DNA from: CBDBCU01 sp965243185
GTDB taxonomy: Bacteria > Chloroflexota > Dehalococcoidia > Lucifugimonadales > UBA3495
Reading direction: 5' to 3'
Assembly: GCA_965243185.1 (NCBI GenBank)
Contig: OZ251531.1
Location: 3,286,001 to 3,350,000, forward strand
Length of the DNA stretch: 64,000 bases
A program made the position numbers and the translations under genes. Positions within the stretch are counted from its first letter, which is position 1, and the number at the start of each line of letters is the position of its first letter. A model generated the notes under the pieces. It worked only from the letters and a program-made list of their open reading frames with translations. It searched no databases and was not told the origin of the DNA. Of the stretch, positions 9,208 to 17,539 are shown in pieces.

Positions 9208-11478
9208 CTACCCGTGAAACAAATTCAACGCCGAACCCTTCCGGAACCATTCCAGTTGGGACTCGCCGTAGGAGTGGTTCAGTTGCAGGGTTTCACTGCT
9301 GCCGTCGCTGTGCTTGATTTGGCACTCGACCGGCTGGCCGGGGGCGAGGTTTTGCAGGCCGACGAGGCTGATGCGGTCATCCTCCCGGATGCGGTCGTAG
9401 TCGTCCGGGTTGGGGAAGGTCAGGGCCAGCAAGCCCTGCTTTTTGAGGTTGCTTTCGTGGATGCGGGCGAAGCTGCGGACGATGACCGCCGCGCCGCCGA
9501 GCAAACGGGGCGACAAAGCGGCGTGTTCCCGGCTGCTGCCTTCGCCGTAGTTGAAATCGCCGACGACTACCCACTTGACGCCCTGGCTTTGGTAGTCCCG
9601 GGCGATGCGGGAAAAGCCGACGCCTTCCGCACCGCTGACCACATTCTTGCCCTTGCCGGCCGCCCCGTCATAGGCGTTAATCGCGCCCATAAACATATTG
9701 TCGCTGAACTTGTCGAGGTGGCCGCGGTAGCGCAGCCAGACGCCAGCCGGGGAGATGGAGTCAGTGGTAGTTTTGCCCTGACACTTGACCAGCACCGGCA
9801 TATCGAGGAAATCCTGCCCGTCCCAAGCCGGCCAGGGTTCGAGCAGCTGGATGCGCTCGCTGTCCGGAGCAACGGTCAGTTCGATGTCGCTGCCATCCGC
9901 CGGCGGATCCTCGTAAGAAGTGCTGCCCCGGTCGAAGTTCTGCGGCGGCACATCCGGAGCCGGCGCGGGCGGCGTCAAGTGGAAGGGCTGCCCGTCGGCC
10001 CCGGTCAGGGTGTCGGTCAAGGGGTTGAAAGACAGGCGGCCGGCCAAGGCCAGGGCGGTAACGATTTCCGGGCTGCCAATCAGGTTCATCGTGGCGGCTT
10101 CGCCATCGTTGCGGGCCGGGAAGTTGCGGTTGTAAGAGGTTACGATGGTGTTGGGCCGCCCTACCGGGTCGCCAATCCGCCGCCACTGGCCGATGCAGGG
10201 GCCGCAGGCGTTAGCCAATACCGTAGCGTTAATGTCTTGCAGAGACTGCATTTGCCCGTCGCGCTCGATGGTGGCCCGCACCTGTTCGGAGCCAGGCGTT
10301 ACCATAAAAGGCACGGCCGCTTTGAGGCCATGGGACTTGGCTTGCTCGGCGACATCGGCGGAGCGGCTCATATCCTCGTAAGAGGAGTTGGTGCAGCTGC
10401 CAATCAGAGCCGAGGAGATTTCATCGACCAAGCCGGCGTCTTGCTGCAATTCGGCCGCCATTTGGGAGATGGGACGGGCCCGGTCGGGAGAGTGGGGGCC
10501 CACCAGATGCGGCTCCAGTTCGGACAGGTTGATTTCCACCACCTGGTCATAGTGCTGCGCCGGGTTTTCGTAACATTCCGGGTCGGCAGCCAGGAGATGG
10601 CGGTACTGTTCCGCCAGTTCGGCCAGTTCGGCCCGGCCGGTGGCCGCCAAGTAGCGGGCCATCGTTTCGTCATAGGGAAAGGTGGAGGAGGTAGCCCCCA
10701 GTTCGGCGCCCATATTGCAGATGGTGCCTTTGCCGGTGGCGCTGATGCTGGCGGCGCCGGGGCCGAAGTATTCGATGATGGCGTTGGTAGCCCCGGATAC
10801 GGTGAGCAAGCCAGCCAGACGCAGGATAATGTCTTTGGGGGCGGTCCAGCCGTTCAGCTCTCCGGTCAGGCGCACGCCGATAAAGCGGGGGTAAAGGACT
10901 TCCCAAGGCAAGCCAGCCATTACTTCCACGGCGTCAGCGCCGCCGACGCCGACGGAGATGGAGCCGAGGCCGCCGCCGTTGGGGGTGTGGGAATCGGTGC
11001 CGAGCATCAGTTGGGCGGGAAAGGCGTAGTTTTCCAGGGCGACCTGGTGGATGATGCCGGCGCCCGGCCCCCAGAAGCCGACGCCGTACTTGGCGGCCGC
11101 CGTCCGCAGGAAGTTATAGACTTCGCTATTTTCGCCGAGGGATTCCTGCAAATCCTGCGCGCCCTCGACCCGGGCTTGAATCAGATGGTCGCAGTGGACG
11201 GAAGTAGGCACGGCGGTGGCGGCGCGGCGGGTCTGCATAAACTGGAGCATCGCGGTCTGCCCCAGGACATCTTGCAGGATGACCCGGTCGGGGCGCAGCT
11301 GAATGTAGGTTTCGCCGCGGGTCAGGGCGGTGTTGGCCGGGTCGTCGAGGTGGGACAGGAGGATTTTGTCGGCCAGGGTGAGCGGGGTTTGGCGGGTTTG
11401 GCGGACCGTCTGCAAGTTTTGGTCCAGTCGCTGGTAAATCCCGGAAACGGATTCCCGGGTGGGCGCTATAGTTGGCAT
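9208..11478 (-). CDS. acn: Aconitate hydratase, mitochondrial-type
   Basis: This TCA-cycle enzyme interconverts citrate and isocitrate. The ATG at 11478 follows GGGGAGAA and gives 756 residues, close to mitochondrial aconitase length and shorter than bacterial AcnA or AcnB. The [4Fe-4S] ligands are visible as GSCTNSS (C362) and ACGPCIG (C425, C428). Also present are GTDSHTPNGGGLG, the swivel-domain segment ISPAGVWLRYRGHLDKFS and GEGSSREHAAL with its substrate-binding serine and arginine. Part of its 5' end is repeated at 14361-14467. Confidence 0.97.
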   Translation of the reverse strand: MPTIAPTRESVSGIYQRLDQNLQTVRQTRQTPLTLADKILLSHLDDPANTALTRGETYIQLRPDRVILQDVLGQTAMLQFMQTRRAATAVPTSVHCDHLIQARVEGAQDLQESLGENSEVYNFLRTAAAKYGVGFWGPGAGIIHQVALENYAFPAQLMLGTDSHTPNGGGLGSISVGVGGADAVEVMAGLPWEVLYPRFIGVRLTGELNGWTAPKDIILRLAGLLTVSGATNAIIEYFGPGAASISATGKGTICNMGAELGATSSTFPYDETMARYLAATGRAELAELAEQYRHLLAADPECYENPAQHYDQVVEINLSELEPHLVGPHSPDRARPISQMAAELQQDAGLVDEISSALIGSCTNSSYEDMSRSADVAEQAKSHGLKAAVPFMVTPGSEQVRATIERDGQMQSLQDINATVLANACGPCIGQWRRIGDPVGRPNTIVTSYNRNFPARNDGEAATMNLIGSPEIVTALALAGRLSFNPLTDTLTGADGQPFHLTPPAPAPDVPPQNFDRGSTSYEDPPADGSDIELTVAPDSERIQLLEPWPAWDGQDFLDMPVLVKCQGKTTTDSISPAGVWLRYRGHLDKFSDNMFMGAINAYDGAAGKGKNVVSGAEGVGFSRIARDYQSQGVKWVVVGDFNYGEGSSREHAALSPRLLGGAAVIVRSFARIHESNLKKQGLLALTFPNPDDYDRIREDDRISLVGLQNLAPGQPVECQIKHSDGSSETLQLNHSYGESQLEWFRKGSALNLFHG

Positions 11479-11607
11479 AACCGGTTCTCCCCTACGCTGT
11501 TTTGCGGTGTGTTCGCGCGGCCCGCCGCCGCCGGTGGAAACCAGGCAACAGGCGGCACGGGTTAATAGCGGTAGTGTAAAAGGATCTGGGGATGGTGTCA
11601 ATGCGCT
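11393..11607 (-). repeat. Source copy of the acn 5'-end direct repeat
   Basis: Two blocks of this region recur in the same orientation at 14361-14467. Block 11393-11470 covers the first codons of acn (3 mismatches in 78 bp). Block 11577-11607 lies in the acn upstream region (1 mismatch in 31 bp). The 106 bp between the blocks is missing from the second copy. Confidence 0.85.
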
Positions 11608-11660
11608 TTTGGCAAACGGGGGGCGGGCAATCGGGCTTGGTGGAAGGGTTAATGCTAACT

Positions 11661-11699
11661 TTAGTATGTAGCGCCGGCATTAGAACCGCCATACACTAA
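11661..11699. promoter_or_regulatory. Possible controller (C-protein) operator
   Basis: TTAGTATG (11661-11668) and CATACACTAA (11690-11699) form an imperfect inverted repeat just upstream of the HTH gene at 11711. Controller proteins of restriction-modification systems autoregulate from such sites. The assignment rests on position and symmetry only. Confidence 0.35.
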
Positions 11700-11710
11700 T
11701 CCAATCTGCT

Positions 11711-11917
11711 ATGAAAAGCGACGTGCTGGTCAAATTCGGACAAAGGGTTCGCGAGGAACGGCGGAAAGCCGGGCTTTCCCAAGAGCAATTGGCGGCGGAT
11801 GCCGGGCTGCATCGCACCTACATCGGTATGATTGAGCGCGCCGAAAAGAACTTGACCTTGGGAAACATCGACAAAATCGCGAAGGCGTTGGGCCTCGCCA
11901 TCAAGGACTTGTTCTGA
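11711..11917 (+). CDS. XRE-family HTH regulator, probable R-M controller protein
   Basis: This 68-aa protein is one Cro/C1-type helix-turn-helix: RVREERRKAGLSQEQLAADA, then GLHRTYIGMIERAEKNLTLG and a KIAKALGL helix. Size, motif and its place 2 bp before the nuclease gene match C proteins that delay restriction until DNA is methylated. There is no clear Shine-Dalgarno before the ATG, which is common for leaderless C genes. Its DNA site may be the inverted repeat at 11661-11699. Confidence 0.82.
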   Translation: MKSDVLVKFGQRVREERRKAGLSQEQLAADAGLHRTYIGMIERAEKNLTLGNIDKIAKALGLAIKDLF

Positions 11918-11919
11918 CC

Positions 11920-12870
11920 GTGGACGTTACCAAAATCCGACCCCACATAAGCCGGGAAGGTATCACCCTCCTTGGCGCCCGGGAACACACGAAAGCCACT
12001 GAGAAATATATCGACGTGGTTTTCGCTTATCCGGGACAAAGGGATTGGAATGGTTCGGTTCCTTACCAGTACCGGCGTACGGCTCTCTTTCTCGAAACCC
12101 CCGAGGAAATCGCGGCGCACCTTGAGAAAACTTACGCGGCGTTGGAGCGGGACACGCGGCGGAAATGGGTCAACCGGGAAAGGCGGCTGTGGAACCGGGA
12201 GTACCGCAGCAAGACGGTCACTAAACCCTTTTTCGACCAGTTGCTTAACTTGCGCTGGAACTGCGTCGACAGCGACCTGCCACAAAATCGTAACTGGGCC
12301 CGGAGGATTCAGGACATTAAAGAAATGGGTTATACTATTGCCACCCATACCAACCGGTATAACCTGAGGCTAAAGAAAAACACTACTCAAGTCATCCTGC
12401 TGCCCCTGGAGAAGGGCCGCCCAACCGGATACGAGTCCATCAGCCCCCGATTGCGCCGCCGGATTATCCGGGTGTTGGGCAACTATGACGCTTATGAGGG
12501 AAAGGTGCGAACCTCCGGCTTGCTGCCTGACCATAAGTTTCCCGAAATCAGCTGGGATGCCACAGTTCCTCAAGCCAATCCTGACGATATGAGCGAGGAG
12601 GAAATCCGCGCCAAGTTCCAGTTGCTGGATAACCAGCGCAATCTCGAGAAACGCGAGGCTTGCCGCCGGGTCATCCAAACCGGCGAACTTGGTACAATTT
12701 TTGGCATTAACTACTACATAAACGGCAGCTCGGATTGGCCTGAGGATGTGCCTAAAAGGGGCCGGGCGTCCGAAGCCGGGTGGAAGCTCTGTCCGTGGTA
12801 TGACATAGAAGCTTGGCGTCAGTCCCTTAACGCTTTTATCAGCGGTCATCAAGGGAGTTCCCCGGAATAG
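11920..12870 (+). CDS. Putative type II restriction endonuclease, HNH-like
   Basis: This 316-aa protein begins with GTG 2 bp after the controller gene and converges on a cytosine methyltransferase, so I infer it is the restriction enzyme. Near residues 204-244 it shows PDHKFPEISWD followed by LLDNQRNLEKRE. The spacing fits a divergent HNH (beta-beta-alpha-metal) nuclease with D204, H205, N238 or N241, and K244. The usual zinc cysteines are not evident. I cannot name the recognition sequence. Confidence 0.72.
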   Translation: MDVTKIRPHISREGITLLGAREHTKATEKYIDVVFAYPGQRDWNGSVPYQYRRTALFLETPEEIAAHLEKTYAALERDTRRKWVNRERRLWNREYRSKTVTKPFFDQLLNLRWNCVDSDLPQNRNWARRIQDIKEMGYTIATHTNRYNLRLKKNTTQVILLPLEKGRPTGYESISPRLRRRIIRVLGNYDAYEGKVRTSGLLPDHKFPEISWDATVPQANPDDMSEEEIRAKFQLLDNQRNLEKREACRRVIQTGELGTIFGINYYINGSSDWPEDVPKRGRASEAGWKLCPWYDIEAWRQSLNAFISGHQGSSPE

Positions 12871-12884
12871 AGCCGTGCTGCCGG

Positions 12885-14063
12885 TTAGTCCCGGCGGTCC
12901 AGTTCTTTCAGCGACGGGCGGAGGGACAACGCAATGTTTTGGGCAAGCAAGCAGGGAACTGCGTTGCCAATCTGCCAGTAAGCCCGTTTCATAGTCCCGG
13001 AGAATATAAAACTGTCGGGAAAAGTCTGCAAACGGGCCAACTCCCGCGCCGACAGCACTCGATTCAACTCGTAGTGGATATGTACGCCGCCGTGGTTCTC
13101 CTTTACGGCCATGGACGGTACGCCCTTATGCTGCCGTTTCCAGGCATCCCGGAAGTTATCGTACAAAGACCCGCCGGGCGGCACCTCGGCGATCCGGGCT
13201 TCCATATTTTTGGAGTGTTTAGTCCACTCGTGATTAAAAGAAGGGTCAGGGGGCAAGGTTTTAAGGTCGTCGATGGACGAAGCTATTGAATTATAGTTGG
13301 CTCGTCCCAACTGCTCGGCGGGATAGGGGTTTTTAACTCCGACCCGATTGGCAACGAAAATAGCGCGGGTGCGGAGCTGGGGCGTCCCGTAAGCTGCCGC
13401 CTCGAGGATCCTGACGCTCAGGTCAGGATACCCGGCTTTTGCGAATTGACGGACTATTTCCCGATAAAACTCACCTTTCCGCAAAGTCAAGATACCCGGG
13501 ACGTTCTCCATTACAACAAACAGGGGATTGATTTCCCGGACAAGCCGTAAGAACTCCTGGAAAAGCTGGTTGCGTTGGTCATCGGGGTTGCGCAGTCCGG
13601 CCACTGAGAAGCCGCCGCAAGGCGGCCCGCCGCAGACCACATGAACCGGCCGGTCGGCAACCAAGGTCGCCACTTCCGCGGCGGAAACTTCCCGTATATC
13701 CCGCTCGATATGGCTGCTGTCCGGGAAGTTTGCTCTTATGGTGCGCGAAGCGTCCCGGTCAATCTCCACGCTGAGGATTTTCTTGAAGCCGGCTTGACTG
13801 AACCCTAAAGACATTCCCCCGGCTCCGGAGAACAAATCCACGAAGTTATAGGTGTGCGGGTTGACCGCAATGCCCCGGGTTTCCACTTCAACCCAGTTGC
13901 GGTTAAAGAGGTCGCGGTCCAATTCCGCTTTCAGTCCGCTGTACCGGCTGACCGCATCCTTGGTTCCGTTGCCTTTTCCGTCAGGCACTGCGTCTCTCCC
14001 GGGTGCGCTAACCAACGATATACCGGCGCGGCGGTCAGCACAACTGCTTTGTAAATCCCCCAT
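12885..14063 (-). CDS. DNA (cytosine-5) methyltransferase
   Basis: It methylates C5 of cytosine to protect host DNA from the neighbouring nuclease. Motif I is FVDLFSGAGGMSLGFSQAGF. Motif IV is GGPPCGGFS with the catalytic Cys (relatives usually read PPCQGFS). Motif VI MENV, motif VIII PQLRTRAIF and motif X QIGNAVP also occur. The variable target-recognition part is short. The start is unsure: the frame is open to a GTG at 14165, and the conserved core begins well inside; I use the ATG at 14063. Its 3' end is 14 bp from that of the nuclease gene. Confidence 0.92.
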   Translation of the reverse strand: MGDLQSSCADRRAGISLVSAPGRDAVPDGKGNGTKDAVSRYSGLKAELDRDLFNRNWVEVETRGIAVNPHTYNFVDLFSGAGGMSLGFSQAGFKKILSVEIDRDASRTIRANFPDSSHIERDIREVSAAEVATLVADRPVHVVCGGPPCGGFSVAGLRNPDDQRNQLFQEFLRLVREINPLFVVMENVPGILTLRKGEFYREIVRQFAKAGYPDLSVRILEAAAYGTPQLRTRAIFVANRVGVKNPYPAEQLGRANYNSIASSIDDLKTLPPDPSFNHEWTKHSKNMEARIAEVPPGGSLYDNFRDAWKRQHKGVPSMAVKENHGGVHIHYELNRVLSARELARLQTFPDSFIFSGTMKRAYWQIGNAVPCLLAQNIALSLRPSLKELDRRD

Positions 14064-14246
14064 GAAAATAGCACAAAACCCCTTGGGCATAAAGACCCGG
14101 TTAGAACCGGTCGGCAAGAAACGGGTTTGCAACGAGGCTGAACCGTAGAAATGATTAAACTTCACTATACAAGCAACCCCCCATCCCGCTTGCCGGGACG
14201 GGGGTTTGCTTATTGGGGCAAAGGGGCTGACCGGGGGCGGGGCGGG

Positions 14247-14360
14247 CTACTTCCGTTTCAGGTCGTCCGGGTTGGCGTTCTTGAAGTAGTCGTAGTTTTT
14301 GGCGATGTAGGTCTCCCACTCGCCGGGGACGGCATCCTCGGCAAAGATGTCGGGGTCTAG
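14247..14360 (-). pseudogene. 3' remnant of a ferredoxin gene
   Basis: Read on the minus strand, this piece encodes LDPDIFAEDAVPGEWETYI, then AKNYDYFKNANPDDLKRK and a stop. That is the C-terminal tail typical of bacterial 7Fe/8Fe ferredoxins, where the last cluster is followed by AIFxEDxVPExW...NxxYF. The cluster cysteines are missing: the frame is cut at about 14360, exactly where the acn-like repeat begins. I read it as a truncated remnant left by rearrangement. Confidence 0.7.
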
Positions 14361-14467
14361 CGGGTCTGGCGGACCGTCTGCAAGTTCCGGTCCAGTCGCT
14401 GGTAAATCCCGGAAACGGATTCCCGGGTGGGCGCTATAAAAGGATCTGGGGGTGGTGTCAATGCGCT
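14361..14467 (-). repeat. Degenerate second copy of the acn 5' end
   Basis: On the minus strand this encodes IAPTRESVSGIYQRLDRNLQ, then TVRQTR and a stop, matching aconitase residues 4-29 with one substitution in the segment. It continues into sequence matching the acn upstream region (14437-14467 against 11577-11607). With the intact copy it forms direct repeats flanking the restriction cassette. Confidence 0.85.
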
Positions 14468-14507
14468 GGGCGGCTTGAGCAACATACTCTTACCCCTATT
14501 GAAATAT

Positions 14508-14515
14508 GCTACAAT
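14508..14515 (+). promoter_or_regulatory. Possible extended -10 promoter of selD
   Basis: TGCTACAAT ending at 14515 fits an extended -10 element 60 bp before the selD start. No convincing -35 lies 17 bp upstream, as expected for extended -10 promoters. Confidence 0.35.
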
Positions 14516-14575
14516 CTCCCCAAACCATCCTAGCCCCCATCCGCCGCCGTACCGTACGGCACCAGGAGATGCCCG

Positions 14576-15622
14576 ATGTCGAGCAGCGAACTGCGCCTTA
14601 CCGAACTTTCCCACTGCGCCGGTTGAGCCGCCAAAATCAGTATGGAGAGCCTGGTTCAGGTTCTGAGCAAAATCCAGATGCCGACCCATCCCGATTTGCT
14701 GGTGGGGGCGGAAACCGGGGACGACGCCGCGGTCTATCGGCTTAATGACCACGCCGCCCTGGTTTTCACCGTGGATTTTTTTCCGCCGATCACCGACGAT
14801 CCTTATGAATTCGGGGCCATTGCCGCCGCCAACTCCCTCAGCGATGTGTACGCGATGGGCGGCCGGCCGCTCATCGCCCTCAATATCGTCGGCTTTCCGG
14901 CGTCCCTCGACCCGGAGATTCTTGGCGAAGTGCTGCGCGGCGGCTACGCCAAAGCCGCCGAAGCCGAGTGTCTTATCGTCGGCGGCCATACCGTCGACGA
15001 CCCGGAACCCAAATACGGCCTTTCGGTAGTGGGCATCGTGGAGCCGGGGCAGCAGGTTGCCAACGCCGCCGCCCAACCGGGCGATGTTCTGATATTGACC
15101 AAGCCCATTGGCACCGGCATTATCACTACCGCCGGCAAGCAGGGGCGGGTTGACCCCGGCGTGCTGCAAGGCGCGGTTACGGCGATGGCAACGCTGAACC
15201 GGGACGCCGCCCAAGCAATGACTAAAGTAGGCGTCCACGCGGCTACCGACATTACCGGCTTTGGCCTGCTGGGACATCTCAAGTCAATGGTCAAGGGTAG
15301 CGGCGTGGGCGCGCAGATTCACTTGAACCAGGTGCCTACCTTGCCCGGCGTCTGGGAACTACTGGAACAGGGCATTGTCCCTGGCGGCACCGGGCGCAAC
15401 CGGGACAGCGTCGCCGACAGCGTCCACTGGCATCCAGACTTGTCGGACAATGACCAACTGCTCCTCTGCGATGCCCAAACCTCCGGCGGCCTGCTGATTG
15501 CCGTCGCCGCCGACAAACAGGATGCGTTGCTGACCGAACTGACCGCCGCCGGAACTCCGGCGGCCGCTATAGTCGGGCGCATCACCGCCGGCCCAGCCGG
15601 TACTATCGAAGCCCTGCCCTAG
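14576..15622 (+). CDS. selD: Selenophosphate synthetase with selenocysteine at its active site (in-frame UGA)
   Basis: SelD makes selenophosphate from selenide and ATP for Sec-tRNA synthesis. The full gene starts at the ATG at 14576, 6-8 bp after AGGAGA, and reads through TGA at 14624-14626. The N-terminus becomes MSSSELRLTELSHCAGUAAK then ISMES (U = Sec17). Position 17 is the catalytic Cys of E. coli SelD (SHGAGCGCKIS). The rest is canonical: ETGDDAAVY, AMGGRP, GGHTVDDPEPKYGL, DITGFGLLGHL and LLCDPQTSGG-like CDAQTSGG. The ORF starting at the ATG at 14642 lacks the active site, so it is not the real gene. Total 348 residues including Sec. Confidence 0.94.
14627..14667 (+). promoter_or_regulatory. 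Candidate bacterial SECIS region after the selD UGA
   Basis: Bacterial SECIS elements lie directly 3' of the UGA inside the coding sequence. Here CCTG-GTT-CAGG can form a small hairpin with G and U in the loop about 28 bases after the UGA. The fold is my reading by eye only. Confidence 0.4.
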
Positions 15623-15702
15623 CCCCGGCGGCCCTCATCCGGACGCCAAGGCGGCGGCCGGCGGTTTGACATCCCCCCCGCCAAGGGCTATGGTAGGATA
15701 CT

Positions 15703-16380
15703 ATGAACTACAACCCGTCCCGGCTGACCCAATCTTTGAACCGGTGGTTAAGTAAATTGGAACCGCAATTCGGCTTGAAACGCCCCGACCAAGTTAAAAC
15801 CGTCCCGCCGCAGGGGGAACGTGTCCCCCCCGGCCAGTTCCTCAGCAACAAGTTCCCGGTGCTTACCTATGGCTCCGCCCCCAAAGTGAACCTGGACACC
15901 TGGCAGCTCCGGGTCTATGGCTTGGTACAGCGGGAAATCACCCTCGACTGGCAACAGTTCGCCGCCCTCGACTGGATATCCCTTAACGCCGACTTTCACT
16001 GCGTTACCCAGTGGAGCGCGCTGGATAATGCTTGGGAAGGCGTACCCTTCGCCGACCTGATGGCTTTGGCTGGCCCCTTGCCGGACGCCAACTTCGTTCT
16101 GGCTCACTGCTACGGCGGCTATACCACCAATGTGCCGCTGGATTTACTGCTGGCCGAGGGCTTTCTCGCCCACCGCCGCAACGGGCAGGAATTGGGGAAA
16201 GACCACGGCTGGCCGCTGCGCCTGATTGTCCCCAGCCGCTACGCCTGGAAAAGCGCCAAGTGGCTCAACGGCATCGAGTTATTGGCCGAGGACTCCCCCG
16301 GCTTTTGGGAACAGCGCGGCTACAACAACAACGCCGACCCCTGGAAAGAGGAACGCTTCTGGCCCGAACTGACCCGGTAA
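15703..16380 (+). CDS. Sulfite-oxidase-like molybdopterin oxidoreductase
   Basis: This 225-aa protein is a single oxidoreductase molybdopterin-binding domain of the SUOX/YedY fold. The Mo-ligand cysteine is C100 in DFHCVTQWSALDNAWEG. GKDHGWPLRLIVPSRYAWKSAKWL matches the conserved molybdopterin-contact stretch of small sulfite-oxidase-like proteins. No Tat signal or membrane segment is seen, so it is probably cytoplasmic. GGTAGGA precedes the ATG. Its substrate is unknown. Confidence 0.9.
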   Translation: MNYNPSRLTQSLNRWLSKLEPQFGLKRPDQVKTVPPQGERVPPGQFLSNKFPVLTYGSAPKVNLDTWQLRVYGLVQREITLDWQQFAALDWISLNADFHCVTQWSALDNAWEGVPFADLMALAGPLPDANFVLAHCYGGYTTNVPLDLLLAEGFLAHRRNGQELGKDHGWPLRLIVPSRYAWKSAKWLNGIELLAEDSPGFWEQRGYNNNADPWKEERFWPELTR

Positions 16381-16485
16381 TTCATTTCCCGTCGCCTCCG
16401 GAGCCGCGATTGCCCGGAGTTGCCGAACGGCCCGGAGCGATGGCTGGCGACTCCGGGCGCAAATTGCCTTGCCTGGAGGTGCGGC

Positions 16486-17196
16486 GTGGCTGGTTGGTCC
16501 GAGCAATCCCCATCTTTCCCCCGGCGGGTGCGCCGCCACTTGCAGCTCAAAACCGTTTCCGGGCTGATGGAACTGTTCCCGCTCCTGGTTACCATCCTGG
16601 TCGTCGCCTTTATCGTTGACTACGCCGACCGCTTCATCCGCCCCCTCCTCGCCCAAGTCCCGGTACACATCCCCATCCTTGGCACTCTGGACTTCCCCGG
16701 CGTTGGCATTATCGCCGTGGGCCTCCTTTTCTACCTGGTCGGCTTGGCTGTGGAAACCGCCGCCGGCCGCCGCGCCATCGACCTGAAATCTACCCTCCTG
16801 AAAAGCCTGCCGGTCGTTGGCACCATCTACGGCGTTACCGAACAGGCCGCCGCCGTTATGTCCTCCGAATACCGCTTCAGCCGGGTGGTCTTTATCGAGT
16901 GGCCTCGGGCCGGGATGATTGCTATGGGCTTTGTCACCGGCCGCGCCATCTGCGAGGACAGCGGCAAATCCATCGTCGCCGTCTATATCCCCACCGTGCC
17001 TAACCCCACTTCCGGCAATATGGCTTTCGTCATTGAGGACGATGTGGTCGAAACCGACTTAACCGTCGAAGATGCGATGAAAATGGTCTTTTCCGGCGGC
17101 ATCGTAATGCCGGCCTCGGCCGCCTTTGCCCGCGTCCCCCGCCAACCGGAAACCGACGAATTCCTCGGCCGCTTCAACATCAGCCCCCCCCAATAG
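16486..17196 (+). CDS. DUF502 family membrane protein
   Basis: DUF502 proteins are small inner-membrane proteins of unknown role. The GTG at 16486 with GGAGG 6 bp upstream is chosen over the ATG at 16420, giving 236 aa. After a basic start (SFPRRVRRHLQLK) come two membrane helices, one around LMELFPLLVTILVVAFIVDY and one around GVGIIAVGLLFYLVGLAV. The soluble part ends in VYIPTVPNPTSGNMAFVIED, the family's most conserved segment. Confidence 0.87.
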   Translation: MAGWSEQSPSFPRRVRRHLQLKTVSGLMELFPLLVTILVVAFIVDYADRFIRPLLAQVPVHIPILGTLDFPGVGIIAVGLLFYLVGLAVETAAGRRAIDLKSTLLKSLPVVGTIYGVTEQAAAVMSSEYRFSRVVFIEWPRAGMIAMGFVTGRAICEDSGKSIVAVYIPTVPNPTSGNMAFVIEDDVVETDLTVEDAMKMVFSGGIVMPASAAFARVPRQPETDEFLGRFNISPPQ

Positions 17197-17230
17197 CCGC
17201 CCCCAGTCCATTGCCTACACCCGGCGACCT

Positions 17231-17264
17231 ACCGTCCTTCCCCCGAAAATGGGAATCCAGAAAC
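17231..17264. repeat. Degenerate dispersed palindromic repeat
   Basis: A decayed copy of the CCGTCATTCCCACGAAAGTG-type repeat, which goes on GGAATCCAGAAAC. It lies in the 343-bp gap 17197-17539, which otherwise holds only an extended -10-like TGCTATAAT ending at 17395. Confidence 0.6.
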
Positions 17265-17386
17265 ACCGCAAACTATGCATTTCCCTTTTCCCGGAAATAA
17301 CGGTAAGTCAGCCGCCAAGTATATGCAATAACCCGGGATCCGTTCCCTTTCCCGTGTCCATCCCATCCCTCCCCATTGCTATAATA

Positions 17387-17395
17387 GCCAATCGG
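17387..17395 (+). promoter_or_regulatory. Extended -10 promoter candidate for the lipoprotein gene
   Basis: TGCTATAAT is a full extended -10 match 145 bp upstream of the lipoprotein ATG. No good -35 is present. Confidence 0.4.
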
Positions 17396-17539
17396 CGGTT
17401 CCGCCGCCCTCCACCAACACCCCGCGCCCGGACTTCGGGAACAAATCCCGCCCGGCCCGCGTCCTTACTTATGCGCCGCCGCTTAAAAGCCGCCACCTGG
17501 CCCGCCGCCGCCGGCCGCTAATCGCTCGAGGTCCAGCCA

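Noticed and set aside
8890..11565. Long open frame (891 aa) on the plus strand opposite aconitase
   Set aside because: It mirrors a highly conserved gene on the other strand; GC-rich codon use opens the antisense frame. Composition is Gly/Ala/Val-rich with no recognisable domain.
14357..15277. Minus-strand 306-aa frame over selD
   Set aside because: It is antisense to selD; its only meaningful part is the acn-derived tail at 14361-14438, reported as a repeat.
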